Below are positions 54,189 to 61,847 of a DNA stretch of 64,000 bases, in pieces. Position 1 is the stretch's first letter. Each line of letters begins with the position of its first letter. The notes under the pieces are model-generated. The model was not told the origin of the DNA. It saw only the letters and a list, made by a program, of their open reading frames with translations, and searched no databases. The DNA lies in assembly GCA_017555085.1 (NCBI GenBank), contig JAFZHD010000041.1, positions 1 to 64,000 of the forward strand, in the 5' to 3' direction. The position numbers and the translations under genes were made by a program. Source of the DNA: Muribaculaceae bacterium (GTDB lineage Bacteria > Bacteroidota > Bacteroidia > Bacteroidales > Muribaculaceae).

Positions 54189-56290
54189 CTCACTGCAAGA
54201 TTTGCGTCGTTCAATGCTTGCAACAACGCCTGTTCAATCATTTCTTTAACCTCAGTTGCACCCTCTCTCATTGTGGTTGAGTGCACTTCAAATTTTTCAA
54301 CAAGGCGATCAATGCTGATTGTGATGTTTCGTATTGATCCGCCCGATTTACCTCCGGCATCTGTGCCTAAGTTTGTCAATGTCTGACCTGTGGGACTTGC
54401 AATTCCTGGCAAAGCATCAACACCTTGACCTTCGCCTTCTTTCTTTTCCTCCTCTTTCTTGCCAGCCTCCATTTCGGCATTATAAGCATCGCTAAATGCT
54501 TTGCCTATTTTATGGCCAAAGTCTGAGTAAGCATTTTTAAATTTGTTCAATGCCGCCTTTATACCGTCTGGCTTCAAAGAGAACGCGGCTTTTATCAGGT
54601 CGCCCATTGCCCCAAAGACTCCTTTCGCCAATTCCCACAAGCCTGTAAAGAACGCTTTAAATCCCGCCCAAAGACCTTTTAGAATGGCACGGAACTTAAC
54701 CGATGTATTCCAGAAATAAATACCTAACGCAGCAAGGGCAGTCACACCGGCAATTACCCAACCGATAATCGGAATACTCATTATTGCTGTGCCCACAGCT
54801 CGGCATGCCACTTTAGCCGTTCTTGCAAATGTACCAAACGAGGTTGAGGCTATGCCTGCAAATTTTGCCGAAGTAGCACCGCCTGTAATTAATGATATAA
54901 TCAATGCACCAAGTCCTTTGAGTGCATTAAATATGCCTTTTGTCCCAAATTGCAACAATGCTATGGTGGCTCGCCCAATATTTCCGGCAAAACCGAGAGA
55001 TATGTTTTTACCGGTACTCATCGTGCCAACCATTATTGCTAACGCCCCTCTAATTCGACCCCACATGCCGGCCCAATTCAATCCTTTTATTTTTGACATC
55101 CAGCCCCACATCCCAGTTAATAACGGCATTAGTTGTGCTATTGGAACCAACATACCTGTAATGGCATTTGCCCATATTCCAAAATCCCCTGAGATTTGGA
55201 ATAATGAAATTTTCAAATCTTCAATCTTTTGGTTTATTCGGGCTTGCTTTTCAGCATAACTATCCATAACGATAGCCGCTTGTTCTTCCGCCGATTTTGT
55301 ACCACTTACAGCCTCGGTCAGTCTGCCCAACTCATCGGTGCCTTGCACCAACGCACGTGCTGCATTAGCGTTCTCGGTGCCAAACAATTTTGAAAACAAT
55401 GCCGCATCGTTTAACAGCGGTTTAAGCACCTCTAAACGATTCTTTAACGGCTGGGTAGTGTCAGCCAACTTGTTAATATCAACCCCCGCGCCCTGTAATG
55501 CTTCTCTTGTATCTTTCGGAATAAAACGCCCTTGACTCAGCGTGCCGAGCACATTACGCAATGCAACACCGCCCTCACTGCCTTTCTTACCCGCTTTATC
55601 CAATACCTGAATAGCGGCATTGGTCTCCTCAAATGCCACATTCGCTGCCTTGGCTGCCATACCACACTGTTGCAATGCCGCCTTGATTTGGGGCAACTCA
55701 GCCGAGCCTTCCTGTCCGGCAGCTGCCATCACATTCATCATTTCGGCCATCTTGCGGCTCGCCTCCATCGGGTCCTCCAGGCTTACACCATACTGGTTCA
55801 TCGCCGTGGTCAACACCTCGGCAGCTGCCACACCATCATTCCCCATCAACTTGCTTGTAATCTGAATGCTTTCGCCCATTGATTTCAAAGCCTCCGGGCA
55901 TTTTCCCAACTCGGGAGTCAATTGCGACAACAGCAGTTTATACCCTTCAACTGCCGTAGAAGCATCGGTACCAAAGGCCTTGGCACTTTCGCGGGCATAC
56001 CTCTCAATCTTCTTCAGTTCATCGCCCACAACTCCCGCCACCGCACTCAAATCATGCATCTGAGAGTCAAGTGCAATACCTGATTCACATATCGTACTAA
56101 TAGCTTCATTAGTATTTTGCACAACATCTGCCAAAGCGGCAAAACCCATTGCTTTTTGTCCGAGTTTATCCATAAAGCCTGTCGCCTTATTGACAGACTT
56201 AGACAATTGTTCGGTTTGATTGACCATTATGTCTATATTGCTGGCAAAATTTCCGCTTATGTTAAAAATATAATTAATTACACTTGCCAT
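54185..56290 (-). CDS. Phage tail tape measure protein
   Basis: A 701-residue protein of the TP901-type tape measure family: long helical N-terminus (VNQTEQLSKSVNKATGFMDKLG), the conserved SAVAGVVGDELKKIERYAREsAKA-type region and GGVALRNVLGTL, then hydrophobic membrane-inserting segments (about residues 360-385, 400-425, 460-530; e.g. IMSIPIIGWVIAGVTALAALGIYFW). It sets tail length and helps DNA entry. Confidence 0.88.
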   Translation of the reverse strand: MASVINYIFNISGNFASNIDIMVNQTEQLSKSVNKATGFMDKLGQKAMGFAALADVVQNTNEAISTICESGIALDSQMHDLSAVAGVVGDELKKIERYARESAKAFGTDASTAVEGYKLLLSQLTPELGKCPEALKSMGESIQITSKLMGNDGVAAAEVLTTAMNQYGVSLEDPMEASRKMAEMMNVMAAAGQEGSAELPQIKAALQQCGMAAKAANVAFEETNAAIQVLDKAGKKGSEGGVALRNVLGTLSQGRFIPKDTREALQGAGVDINKLADTTQPLKNRLEVLKPLLNDAALFSKLFGTENANAARALVQGTDELGRLTEAVSGTKSAEEQAAIVMDSYAEKQARINQKIEDLKISLFQISGDFGIWANAITGMLVPIAQLMPLLTGMWGWMSKIKGLNWAGMWGRIRGALAIMVGTMSTGKNISLGFAGNIGRATIALLQFGTKGIFNALKGLGALIISLITGGATSAKFAGIASTSFGTFARTAKVACRAVGTAIMSIPIIGWVIAGVTALAALGIYFWNTSVKFRAILKGLWAGFKAFFTGLWELAKGVFGAMGDLIKAAFSLKPDGIKAALNKFKNAYSDFGHKIGKAFSDAYNAEMEAGKKEEEKKEGEGQGVDALPGIASPTGQTLTNLGTDAGGKSGGSIRNITISIDRLVEKFEVHSTTMREGATEVKEMIEQALLQALNDANLAVR

Positions 56291-56305
56291 TTCAATTTAT
56301 TTTGT

Positions 56306-56313
56306 TATATTTG
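56306..56313 (+). promoter_or_regulatory. + strand promoter facing against the late operon
   Basis: TATATTTG is an exact TAnnTTTG match, with TTG at 56284-56286 (19 bases upstream). It lies 33 bp before the small membrane protein gene at 56347, and none of the flanking genes run on this strand. Confidence 0.5.
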
Positions 56314-56346
56314 CAAACAAGTTATTAATAACAGATTATTTATCTA

Positions 56347-56502
56347 ATGGAAACCCTTACGAACATAATATTACACATTGTAGCCTATATTTTTTGGGGA
56401 AGTATATTTATTGGGTTATTAGTATTGGTATATTACATGATTCGTTGGTCAATTCATGTGTCTAAACACGATTTTGACCCATTCCGTGGTTGGTGGAAAT
56501 AA
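56347..56502 (+). CDS. 51-residue membrane protein on the opposite strand (moron candidate)
   Basis: The frame from ATG 56347 to TAA 56500-56502 encodes a 51-residue protein with one long hydrophobic helix (about residues 7-33, ending LLVLVYYMIRW) and a short soluble tail HDFDPFRGWWK. It lies on the + strand between the minus-strand tape measure and tail chaperone genes and has its own consensus promoter, so it could be expressed in the lysogen when late genes are silent. The size, topology and place recall HK97 gp15, a superinfection-exclusion moron next to the tape measure gene. No homology claim is made. Confidence 0.55.
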   Translation: METLTNIILHIVAYIFWGSIFIGLLVLVYYMIRWSIHVSKHDFDPFRGWWK

Positions 56503-56736
56503 TCACCTTTTCTTCTCTCCAAACAACCTCGCTATCATTTCAGCCTGATTTCTTAATCGAAACTGCTCGAGCCACAAGGCTTGTGCATACCATGACGCCC
56601 AATCGTCCTCGCTACCCGAGCAGGGATCTATCATCAGGTTTGACCTTATCAAGGCACAACCTTTCTCAAATCCGTCTTTTTCGTTGTCGTCACTCAGAAG
56701 GTGTGCCTCTACAAGTTTTTTAGTCTTGAGGTGCAA
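56503..56736 (-). CDS. Frameshift extension of the tail assembly chaperone (gpT-like)
   Basis: A 77-codon frame lying in the -1 frame relative to the gene before it and overlapping its 3' end. It begins in the overlap (LKTKKLVEAHLLSDDNEKDG) and includes DDWASWYAQALWLEQF. It is best read as the T part of a G-T fusion made by ribosomal frameshifting at 56715-56721, not as an independent gene. The full fusion 56503-57041 would be about 179 residues. Confidence 0.65.
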   Translation of the reverse strand: MHLKTKKLVEAHLLSDDNEKDGFEKGCALIRSNLMIDPCSGSEDDWASWYAQALWLEQFRLRNQAEMIARLFGEKKR

Positions 56737-57041
56737 CTATCAAAGATTTTTGACAACTGTTTTGTAGCCTCCATAAAAAGCACCACATCACTCTTTACCG
56801 TTTCGCTACCGCCGAGCCAACAGTCATTAAGCATGATTTTGGCACTTTCTACCTCGTTGGTTTTACCCACCTTGGTAACTGCCGCCATGGTGTTGAGTGT
56901 GGGGCGTTTGAAATAGGCTTGATGCACCGTGTCCGCTTCCTCAATCTCAATGAGCATCACCTTACCATGTTGGTTCTTCCACTTCATGATGTCGGCTTCT
57001 GTTACTCCGCCGTCTATTACTGTCAATTCCTTTTCTTCCAT
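56709..57041 (-). CDS. Tail assembly chaperone (gpG-like, 0-frame product)
   Basis: A 110-residue acidic/helical protein (EADIMKWKNQHGKVMLIEIEE...YFKRPTLNTMAAV) just upstream of the tape measure gene and downstream of the tail tube gene, the standard place for the chaperone that wraps the tape measure protein. The last codons are CTA AAA AAC TTG TAG, containing a canonical slippery heptamer two codons before the stop. Most ribosomes should make this short form; a fraction should continue into the -1 frame. Confidence 0.75.
   Translation of the reverse strand: MEEKELTVIDGGVTEADIMKWKNQHGKVMLIEIEEADTVHQAYFKRPTLNTMAAVTKVGKTNEVESAKIMLNDCWLGGSETVKSDVVLFMEATKQLSKIFDSCTSRLKNL
56715..56721 (-). promoter_or_regulatory. 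Programmed -1 frameshift heptamer A AAA AAC
   Basis: On the minus strand the bases read A AAA AAC with 0-frame codons AAA-AAC, the canonical X XXY YYZ pattern. The 0-frame stop TAG follows after one codon (56709-56711), and the -1 frame remains open for 70 more codons. Geometry matches lambda G/GT. Confidence 0.8.
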
Positions 57042-57068
57042 TGTTTAATTATTTGAGTTGTTCTGATT

Positions 57069-57112
57069 AAAAGGCCTTAGAGTCCCTAAAGACCTTAAAG
57101 ACTCCAAAGCCC
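57069..57112 (-). terminator. Attenuating terminator between tail tube and chaperone genes
   Basis: On the minus strand GGGCTTTGGAGTC pairs with GACTCTAAGGCC (several G-U pairs) around a 15-base loop, followed by TTTT. Placed between the highly needed tail tube and the low-abundance chaperone, it could step down transcription. Confidence 0.5.
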
Positions 57113-57143
57113 TTGATTGTCTGTTATTATTGCCAGCGTTGAC

Positions 57144-57581
57144 TCATCGCCCCCATTCGATATGTGAGGGCAACAAGGGCAATTGCACCTCCTGTTGGGT
57201 ATCGCCCTGCTTCCAGTCGCGGGGGTTCTCCTTAAATGAGCAGTTGCGTATCTTGTCAGTGTGAATCAACGTACCTTTGGCATACGTCACAACCACATCA
57301 AACAAGCCCAAATCTTGCAAACGGCCCGTTGGCGATTGCGACTGCAACGCCTCCACCTCCTCCTGGTGCAAGGTGATTGATGCCTCAGGCTCAATCTTGC
57401 CAAACGCTCGGCCTATCGGGTGGCGACCTGCGCCATACACATTCTCTATCGTCTGGTTGTCTTTGTAGCTGATTGCAGTGATTCCGGTAACAGGAACACC
57501 GCCTATGGTCACAACCACACAACCCCAGTCATACATGATACCATTAATCAACGGTATGCCGTTATAAATATCTTTGTTCAT
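57144..57581 (-). CDS. Phage tail tube protein
   Basis: A 145-residue protein directly after the sheath gene. The pattern GIPLINGIMYDWGCVVVTIGG...ISYKDNQTIENVYGAGRHPIGRA followed by EASITLHQEEVEAL fits contractile-phage tube proteins. It forms the inner tube through which DNA passes. Identification rests on fold-like pattern and position. Confidence 0.72.
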   Translation of the reverse strand: MNKDIYNGIPLINGIMYDWGCVVVTIGGVPVTGITAISYKDNQTIENVYGAGRHPIGRAFGKIEPEASITLHQEEVEALQSQSPTGRLQDLGLFDVVVTYAKGTLIHTDKIRNCSFKENPRDWKQGDTQQEVQLPLLPSHIEWGR

Positions 57582-57583
57582 CG

Positions 57584-58762
57584 TTATAATGATTTAGTGT
57601 AACCGATTTTCACATTGATTTTTCTTGTTACTCCCGCCTGTACGATCTTCACAACAATCTCAATTGTTGACGTGCTTAGAACGTCCTGTTCCGGGTCAAC
57701 GGCCACAGAGTAACCGCTTATCTCGCCATCTTTAGCCATCTGTTCAAGGGCAAGACCGGCAACTGTTTCAAGGTGGGCGCAACTATAAGGTTGCAACTTT
57801 CCGCTCTCGGCATCGATATACACATTCCCGCCCAGTTCGGGTGTAACATACACTCTGATGCCGCGCACGGCCTTGTCCATCACGCGCACCGCTTCGATGT
57901 AGGCATAATCGCTTGTCGCCACGTCCATGGTATGGCTGTCGCTGATGTACGAACCCGCGATGCCGGGATAAGTGGTCAAGAAAATGTAACGTGCAGCATC
58001 AAGTTGCTCGATTGCTGCCTTGTCAACACTGCGATACAATGTACCGTCGGCAAAGGCGGGCATCGTCACCCCGGTGGGGAAACCGCCAACCCAGCTTACC
58101 GCTTGGTGTACCTTTGCTGCCGACAACACGCCCAATGCCACGCCGATAAGGCCTACACTTGCTTTGTCTGTATTTTTGGCATCAGCATAAAGTTCAGCAC
58201 CAGTGCCACTACCGGCTTGTGCGATAACCACACTCACACGGCTCAATCCCGCTTGTGCCAAATCGGTTGGCAATCCATTAACGGCTGCGACCTTCGGCGA
58301 GTAAATCACCGACAATGGCGCATTCTCTTTGTCAAGCGCATCGGCTACAGCCTGGATAGCAGTCAGATCATCGGCTGCCAATGCTCGGCTACCGGCCCAA
58401 ATACCCACCTGGCGCAAACGTCCGTCACTGTAGTTCTGCAAGGTTTTGATTTCGGTGAAATCTTCCGATTGCTCGAAAATGCCCACATAGAGCGAAATGC
58501 CTGCATTCAGGCGAAATGCCTCGCTCAATTGATAGTGCAGCACTCTGATATCCCACTCCTTGGCATAGGCGGTGATACCCATAGCCTCGGCCTTGTCGAT
58601 TGTGCTGATTGCCTTGATGCGCTCGGTGTCGCTGAAGCCGTCAACACCCTCTTTGGCTGTTGGCAATACGTCGGTGTAGAACACAAGTCCGCTCACATGG
58701 TCTTCCCCCTCAAGCGCCTTGGGTACATTCCCGTTCTCTCTGTTGATTGTTAATCTGTTCAT
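57584..58762 (-). CDS. Tail sheath protein (DUF2586-like)
   Basis: A 392-residue protein resembling the DUF2586 sheath group of Bacteroidetes Mu-like phages: EDHVSGLVFYTDVLP near the start, YAYIEAVRVMDKAVRGIRVYVTPELGGNVYIDAESGKL and a beta-rich end STIEIVVKIVQAGVTRKINVKIGY. It contracts around the tube at infection. It defines the phage as a myovirus. Confidence 0.8.
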   Translation of the reverse strand: MNRLTINRENGNVPKALEGEDHVSGLVFYTDVLPTAKEGVDGFSDTERIKAISTIDKAEAMGITAYAKEWDIRVLHYQLSEAFRLNAGISLYVGIFEQSEDFTEIKTLQNYSDGRLRQVGIWAGSRALAADDLTAIQAVADALDKENAPLSVIYSPKVAAVNGLPTDLAQAGLSRVSVVIAQAGSGTGAELYADAKNTDKASVGLIGVALGVLSAAKVHQAVSWVGGFPTGVTMPAFADGTLYRSVDKAAIEQLDAARYIFLTTYPGIAGSYISDSHTMDVATSDYAYIEAVRVMDKAVRGIRVYVTPELGGNVYIDAESGKLQPYSCAHLETVAGLALEQMAKDGEISGYSVAVDPEQDVLSTSTIEIVVKIVQAGVTRKINVKIGYTKSL

Positions 58763-58771
58763 AATTTCAGC

Positions 58772-59062
58772 CTATTTTACTGTGATTACCTCTTTGTTTT
58801 CAAGATTGCGAGCATGAGAGTTCGCATTACCTTTTTGGGCAAATGTCTGGCCGTCTGAGGTCACATACACCTCTTTCAACCCGTGGCGTTTCATTGCTGC
58901 ACGGCCCACTTTTACAAAAATAGTGTTGTCGGTCGCTTTTTCTACCTTTGCGGGTTTCTCCTCCTTTGTGGCTTCTGCCTTTGCGGGTTTCTTCTCCTTT
59001 GTGGCTTCTGCCTTTGTTTTGTTTTCTTCCATTTTATTGCTGCTTAATTGTTGTTTAATCAT
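58772..59062 (-). CDS. Small phage protein with KAEATKE repeats
   Basis: A 96-residue protein. Residues 12-45 are a Lys/Glu/Ala-rich segment in which KAEATKE-[KE]-KPAK occurs twice; the DNA repeat is visible at about 58945-59015. The C-terminal half (NTIFVKVGRAAMKRHGLKEVYVTSDGQTFAQ) looks like a folded domain. The function is unknown. It overlaps the upstream gene by an ATGA; ATG 59032 is an alternative start. Confidence 0.6.
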   Translation of the reverse strand: MIKQQLSSNKMEENKTKAEATKEKKPAKAEATKEEKPAKVEKATDNTIFVKVGRAAMKRHGLKEVYVTSDGQTFAQKGNANSHARNLENKEVITVK

Positions 59063-59574
59063 CGTTTTAATAGCAGGGCAAGAAATATGAATGCTATGCC
59101 TGCCAACACAATCTCTGTTCCGTCAATACCTCCGTCGGCTTCGCGCTCGTCGGTCGTTGCTATGTCGGTTTGGCTTTCTACGCTGTCAACTCGCTCGCTT
59201 CGGCTTTCCGTTACTTTACTTGCCTGGTAATTGCTTTCGAGTTGGCTGCGTTCCTTGCTTTTACGCTCGGTTCTGACCTCGGCTTTTACAGGGGGTAGTC
59301 CGCTTACCGTGTCGGTGGGTTTGTCGGTGTCATAGATTATCCAATATTGCACCGTTTCCGTCTCGATGTCGGTGTCTTCGGCTATGGTGGCATCTATCAG
59401 CATTTTCATGCTATCCGACTCAACTGCCTTTGCTGTTTTCTGCTCCCGGCTATTGTCAGTTGTTGTTGTCGTCGCTCTTTTCAAGCTCCCGCAACTTGAA
59501 CAGCACAGGGCACTCATCAGCATGAGGACAACGGGCATACTCATCAAGCGCTTTCCTAAATCGGTTGACTTCAT
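59059..59574 (-). CDS. Spanin-like lipoprotein with C-terminal membrane helix
   Basis: A 171-residue protein with an N-terminal lipoprotein signal (VVLMLMSALCCSSCGS; lipid Cys probably Cys28), a long charged helical middle rich in Glu/Arg/Ser, and a C-terminal membrane helix (about residues 151-169, EIVLAGIAFIFLALLLKR). This is the topology of unimolecular spanins such as T1 gp11, which fuse inner and outer membranes at lysis. Its 5' part overlaps the upstream coiled-coil gene by 119 bp in another frame, as Rz1 genes overlap Rz. Confidence 0.6.
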   Translation of the reverse strand: MKSTDLGKRLMSMPVVLMLMSALCCSSCGSLKRATTTTTDNSREQKTAKAVESDSMKMLIDATIAEDTDIETETVQYWIIYDTDKPTDTVSGLPPVKAEVRTERKSKERSQLESNYQASKVTESRSERVDSVESQTDIATTDEREADGGIDGTEIVLAGIAFIFLALLLKR

Positions 59575-59824
59575 TTCTCAATCGTGTCATCTCTTTTTTC
59601 AATGGATCCACAATCTGCTCCATCAATATCCCGCTCGCTTTCCTCACATTCTCCAGTTCGTTGCTTTTGACATCGCTCTTGATTTTGTCAACCTCGGCAT
59701 GCAATTGCCTGATTTTCTCCTCATACTGCCTCTTTTGCAACTTGCTCGTCAGCCATGACGCCACTGGCGCCGTGATTATCGCGGCGATTGCCGGTAATAT
59801 TATGTTTAGCAGTTCAAGTTCCAT
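59456..59824 (-). CDS. Rz-like membrane-anchored coiled-coil protein
   Basis: A 122-residue protein with an N-terminal membrane helix (about residues 5-25, LLNIILPAIAAIITAPVASWL) and a long coiled coil (residues 30-95), ending CPHADECPVLFKLREL. The topology and position between amidase and lipoprotein genes fit an inner-membrane spanin subunit. Alternatively it could be a holin-associated protein. Six bases after the amidase gene. Confidence 0.6.
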   Translation of the reverse strand: MELELLNIILPAIAAIITAPVASWLTSKLQKRQYEEKIRQLHAEVDKIKSDVKSNELENVRKASGILMEQIVDPLKKEMTRLRNEVNRFRKALDEYARCPHADECPVLFKLRELEKSDDNNN

Positions 59825-59830
59825 ATTGTG

Positions 59831-60292
59831 TTATTGTATTATTCCTATCTCTTTAAGCCAAGTCGGCACGTCAAAACTCGGGCACGCTTTCGCCGCAACT
59901 TCGTTGTGGCCCATGATTTTCACTCCAGGGAAACGTTTGTGAAAATCAAGAACATATTTTTTCAATGCCTCTTTCTGTGCTTCGGTGCGAGTATCCTTTG
60001 GCTTTCCGCGGTGGTCAACACCTCCGACATACACGATGTGTCGGCTCACCGTGTTGTACCCTTTGGCGCCGTTGGTCACCTCCCACGGGTCCACAATGGC
60101 GTCTTCATTATTGTCAACAAGCCGCTCTATGCTTCCGTCAAGGTGTATCATATCTGTGTAACCCACCTGCTTCCACCCACGGCCACCCTTACTTACAGGG
60201 TTAGTGTGCGCAGCTCTTATCTGTGCCGATGTAACTTCACGCCCTTCCGCCGTGGCGGTGCAGTGGATTACAAGATATTTCAACTTCACCAT
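59831..60292 (-). CDS. Phage endolysin, N-acetylmuramoyl-L-alanine amidase (T7 lysozyme-like)
   Basis: A 153-residue amidase_2 enzyme. Zinc-ligand regions KYLVIHCTAT (His) and MGHNEVAAKACPSFDV (His and Cys) are present, with GYTDMIHLDGSIE and NTVSRHIVYVGGVD in between. It cleaves the amide bond between MurNAc and L-Ala in peptidoglycan. No signal peptide, so release needs a holin. It lies between capsid and spanin-like genes. Confidence 0.88.
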   Translation of the reverse strand: MVKLKYLVIHCTATAEGREVTSAQIRAAHTNPVSKGGRGWKQVGYTDMIHLDGSIERLVDNNEDAIVDPWEVTNGAKGYNTVSRHIVYVGGVDHRGKPKDTRTEAQKEALKKYVLDFHKRFPGVKIMGHNEVAAKACPSFDVPTWLKEIGIIQ

Positions 60293-60317
60293 TCTATATT
60301 GCGTCTATCAACCTTGA

Positions 60318-61385
60318 TTATACGCTTGCACTTACGATTGCTGCTGTGCAGTTCTTTTCGCTCAATGGCAAGCAGATTCCCCACATACGGAAGTTTACCA
60401 AGTTGCGATGATACAAGGTGTCGTTCTTCGCTTCCGAGTGGTAGAACTGAACAGTTCCTTCTGCCTTCATCATGCGACCTGCATAGAATGCCACGCTCGA
60501 TTGTTTGTCACCGTCGCCCGCCAATGCGCCCCATGCAAGCTTTTGACCATTTGCACCGTAATAGGGAGTGCCGTTATATTCATAGATGTCAAAGCCATAG
60601 AGGCGTGCAATCTTGCCCTCGGTTTGGTTGATGTTGTAATGCTCTTTGAATTTTTGCTCGCTCTCAAGCAGGTCATTCACATGCTCGCTACACATCACAA
60701 GCACGCGATCGTTCTGAGGAATGCCCATTGCGTCAAACTTGCGTTTCAATGCCAACAGGTCGGCAAAGGTCATTTTCTTATGTGTGCCGTCGGCACTCGC
60801 TTCGCCGGTGGTGCTAATCACGGGGGCAGTGTCGGCATTCGATTTGGGGGCTATGGCATGGATACCTTTTTTACGCAACGCCTCTTTCAATGCTTCACGG
60901 TGACGTTCCTGAACGCTTGCCATCTTGTCATAACTGCATGCGTGCAACTCGTCATCAGTCACAGGGGTTGCGGTGGTGTCAAATTTATCAAGGCTCACAG
61001 GCTTGTCGGCATCTTCAAGTGTCTCGATTGCCAACGGATAGGTGTCATTGTTCACAAGCACTGTGGGGTCGCCGCCCAATTCGGTGAAATGGATTACGTC
61101 ATTGTTCACATATTGGTTATATGAGCGTATGCGGTCATACCAGCCGAGCGATTCCGCTGCGGTGCGGAATGCCTTAATCATTTCGCCGGTCCACACCTCG
61201 GTAAACACTCCGGTATATAACGAACCTTGTGGCATAAAACTACCTGCCAATACACTCACTCCGTTAGCTGTCACCGCGCCCACAACTGCCGATACATCTA
61301 CTGCACTTGCAATCGCAGCGCCCATAGCACTGTTAAATGTGATGGCACAAATGGCCACCATCACGATTTTCAAAAATTTTCCCAT
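60318..61385 (-). CDS. Major capsid protein with hydrophobic N-terminus
   Basis: A 355-residue protein after the protease/scaffold gene, in the place of the Mu-type major head protein. NDRVLVMCSEHVNDLL, YGFDIYEYNGTPYYGANG and SSVAFYAGRMMKAEGTVQFYH fit HK97-fold capsid proteins. The first 47 residues are strikingly hydrophobic (FLKIVMVAICAITFNSAMGAA), which looks like a signal peptide but may be a scaffold-like segment removed during maturation. Confidence 0.72.
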   Translation of the reverse strand: MGKFLKIVMVAICAITFNSAMGAAIASAVDVSAVVGAVTANGVSVLAGSFMPQGSLYTGVFTEVWTGEMIKAFRTAAESLGWYDRIRSYNQYVNNDVIHFTELGGDPTVLVNNDTYPLAIETLEDADKPVSLDKFDTTATPVTDDELHACSYDKMASVQERHREALKEALRKKGIHAIAPKSNADTAPVISTTGEASADGTHKKMTFADLLALKRKFDAMGIPQNDRVLVMCSEHVNDLLESEQKFKEHYNINQTEGKIARLYGFDIYEYNGTPYYGANGQKLAWGALAGDGDKQSSVAFYAGRMMKAEGTVQFYHSEAKNDTLYHRNLVNFRMWGICLPLSEKNCTAAIVSASV

Positions 61386-61418
61386 TTTCTGTTCTCTGTT
61401 TTAGTTAGTGATTAATTG

Positions 61419-61847
61419 TTATTTCAATTCTACGCCATATTCGGCTTTATACAATCGGGCATATTCTGCCGGATTCTCCTCTTTCATCTTGGGCAACTCA
61501 GCCTCAGGCACTTCGCTAAGCTTTGCAAAGGTTACATCGTTTTTACCCTCCACATTCTCAGTGCGCTCCACAATGACTTCTGTGGGCTTTTGCACCGGTT
61601 TCATCAACGACAAGGTCTCGCGAAGGCTATCAATGCCGGCCGCTTTACCCAAGTTTACAAAATGGTCCTTCTTGTCGGCGGTGATCTTCTTTGTTGTCAC
61701 TGCCTCATCTACAATAGCCGTGATATTGGCAAGCGTCATCGCTTCCACCTTGTCGGCTTTCTCTTTAAGCCCTCGCACCGTTGCAAGAACTTGTTCGTCG
61801 GTTGCTCCTTCCTGCAACCCGAGTAATGTTAATAGTTCTTTGTTCAT
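61419..61847 (-). CDS. Nested scaffold protein (internal start within the protease gene)
   Basis: An in-frame ATG at 61847 would yield a 142-residue protein starting MNKELLTLLGLQEGATDEQV, a helical scaffold-like sequence. In Mu the scaffold (gene Z) is likewise encoded inside the protease gene I from an internal start. The sequence before it (AACAACA) is AT-rich as is usual for Bacteroidetes starts. Confidence 0.5.
   Translation of the reverse strand: MNKELLTLLGLQEGATDEQVLATVRGLKEKADKVEAMTLANITAIVDEAVTTKKITADKKDHFVNLGKAAGIDSLRETLSLMKPVQKPTEVIVERTENVEGKNDVTFAKLSEVPEAELPKMKEENPAEYARLYKAEYGVELK

Noticed and set aside
57773..58753. 326-codon open frame on the + strand opposite the sheath gene
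   Set aside because: It is antisense to a clear sheath gene, shows no family pattern, and results from GC-skewed codon use on the coding strand.
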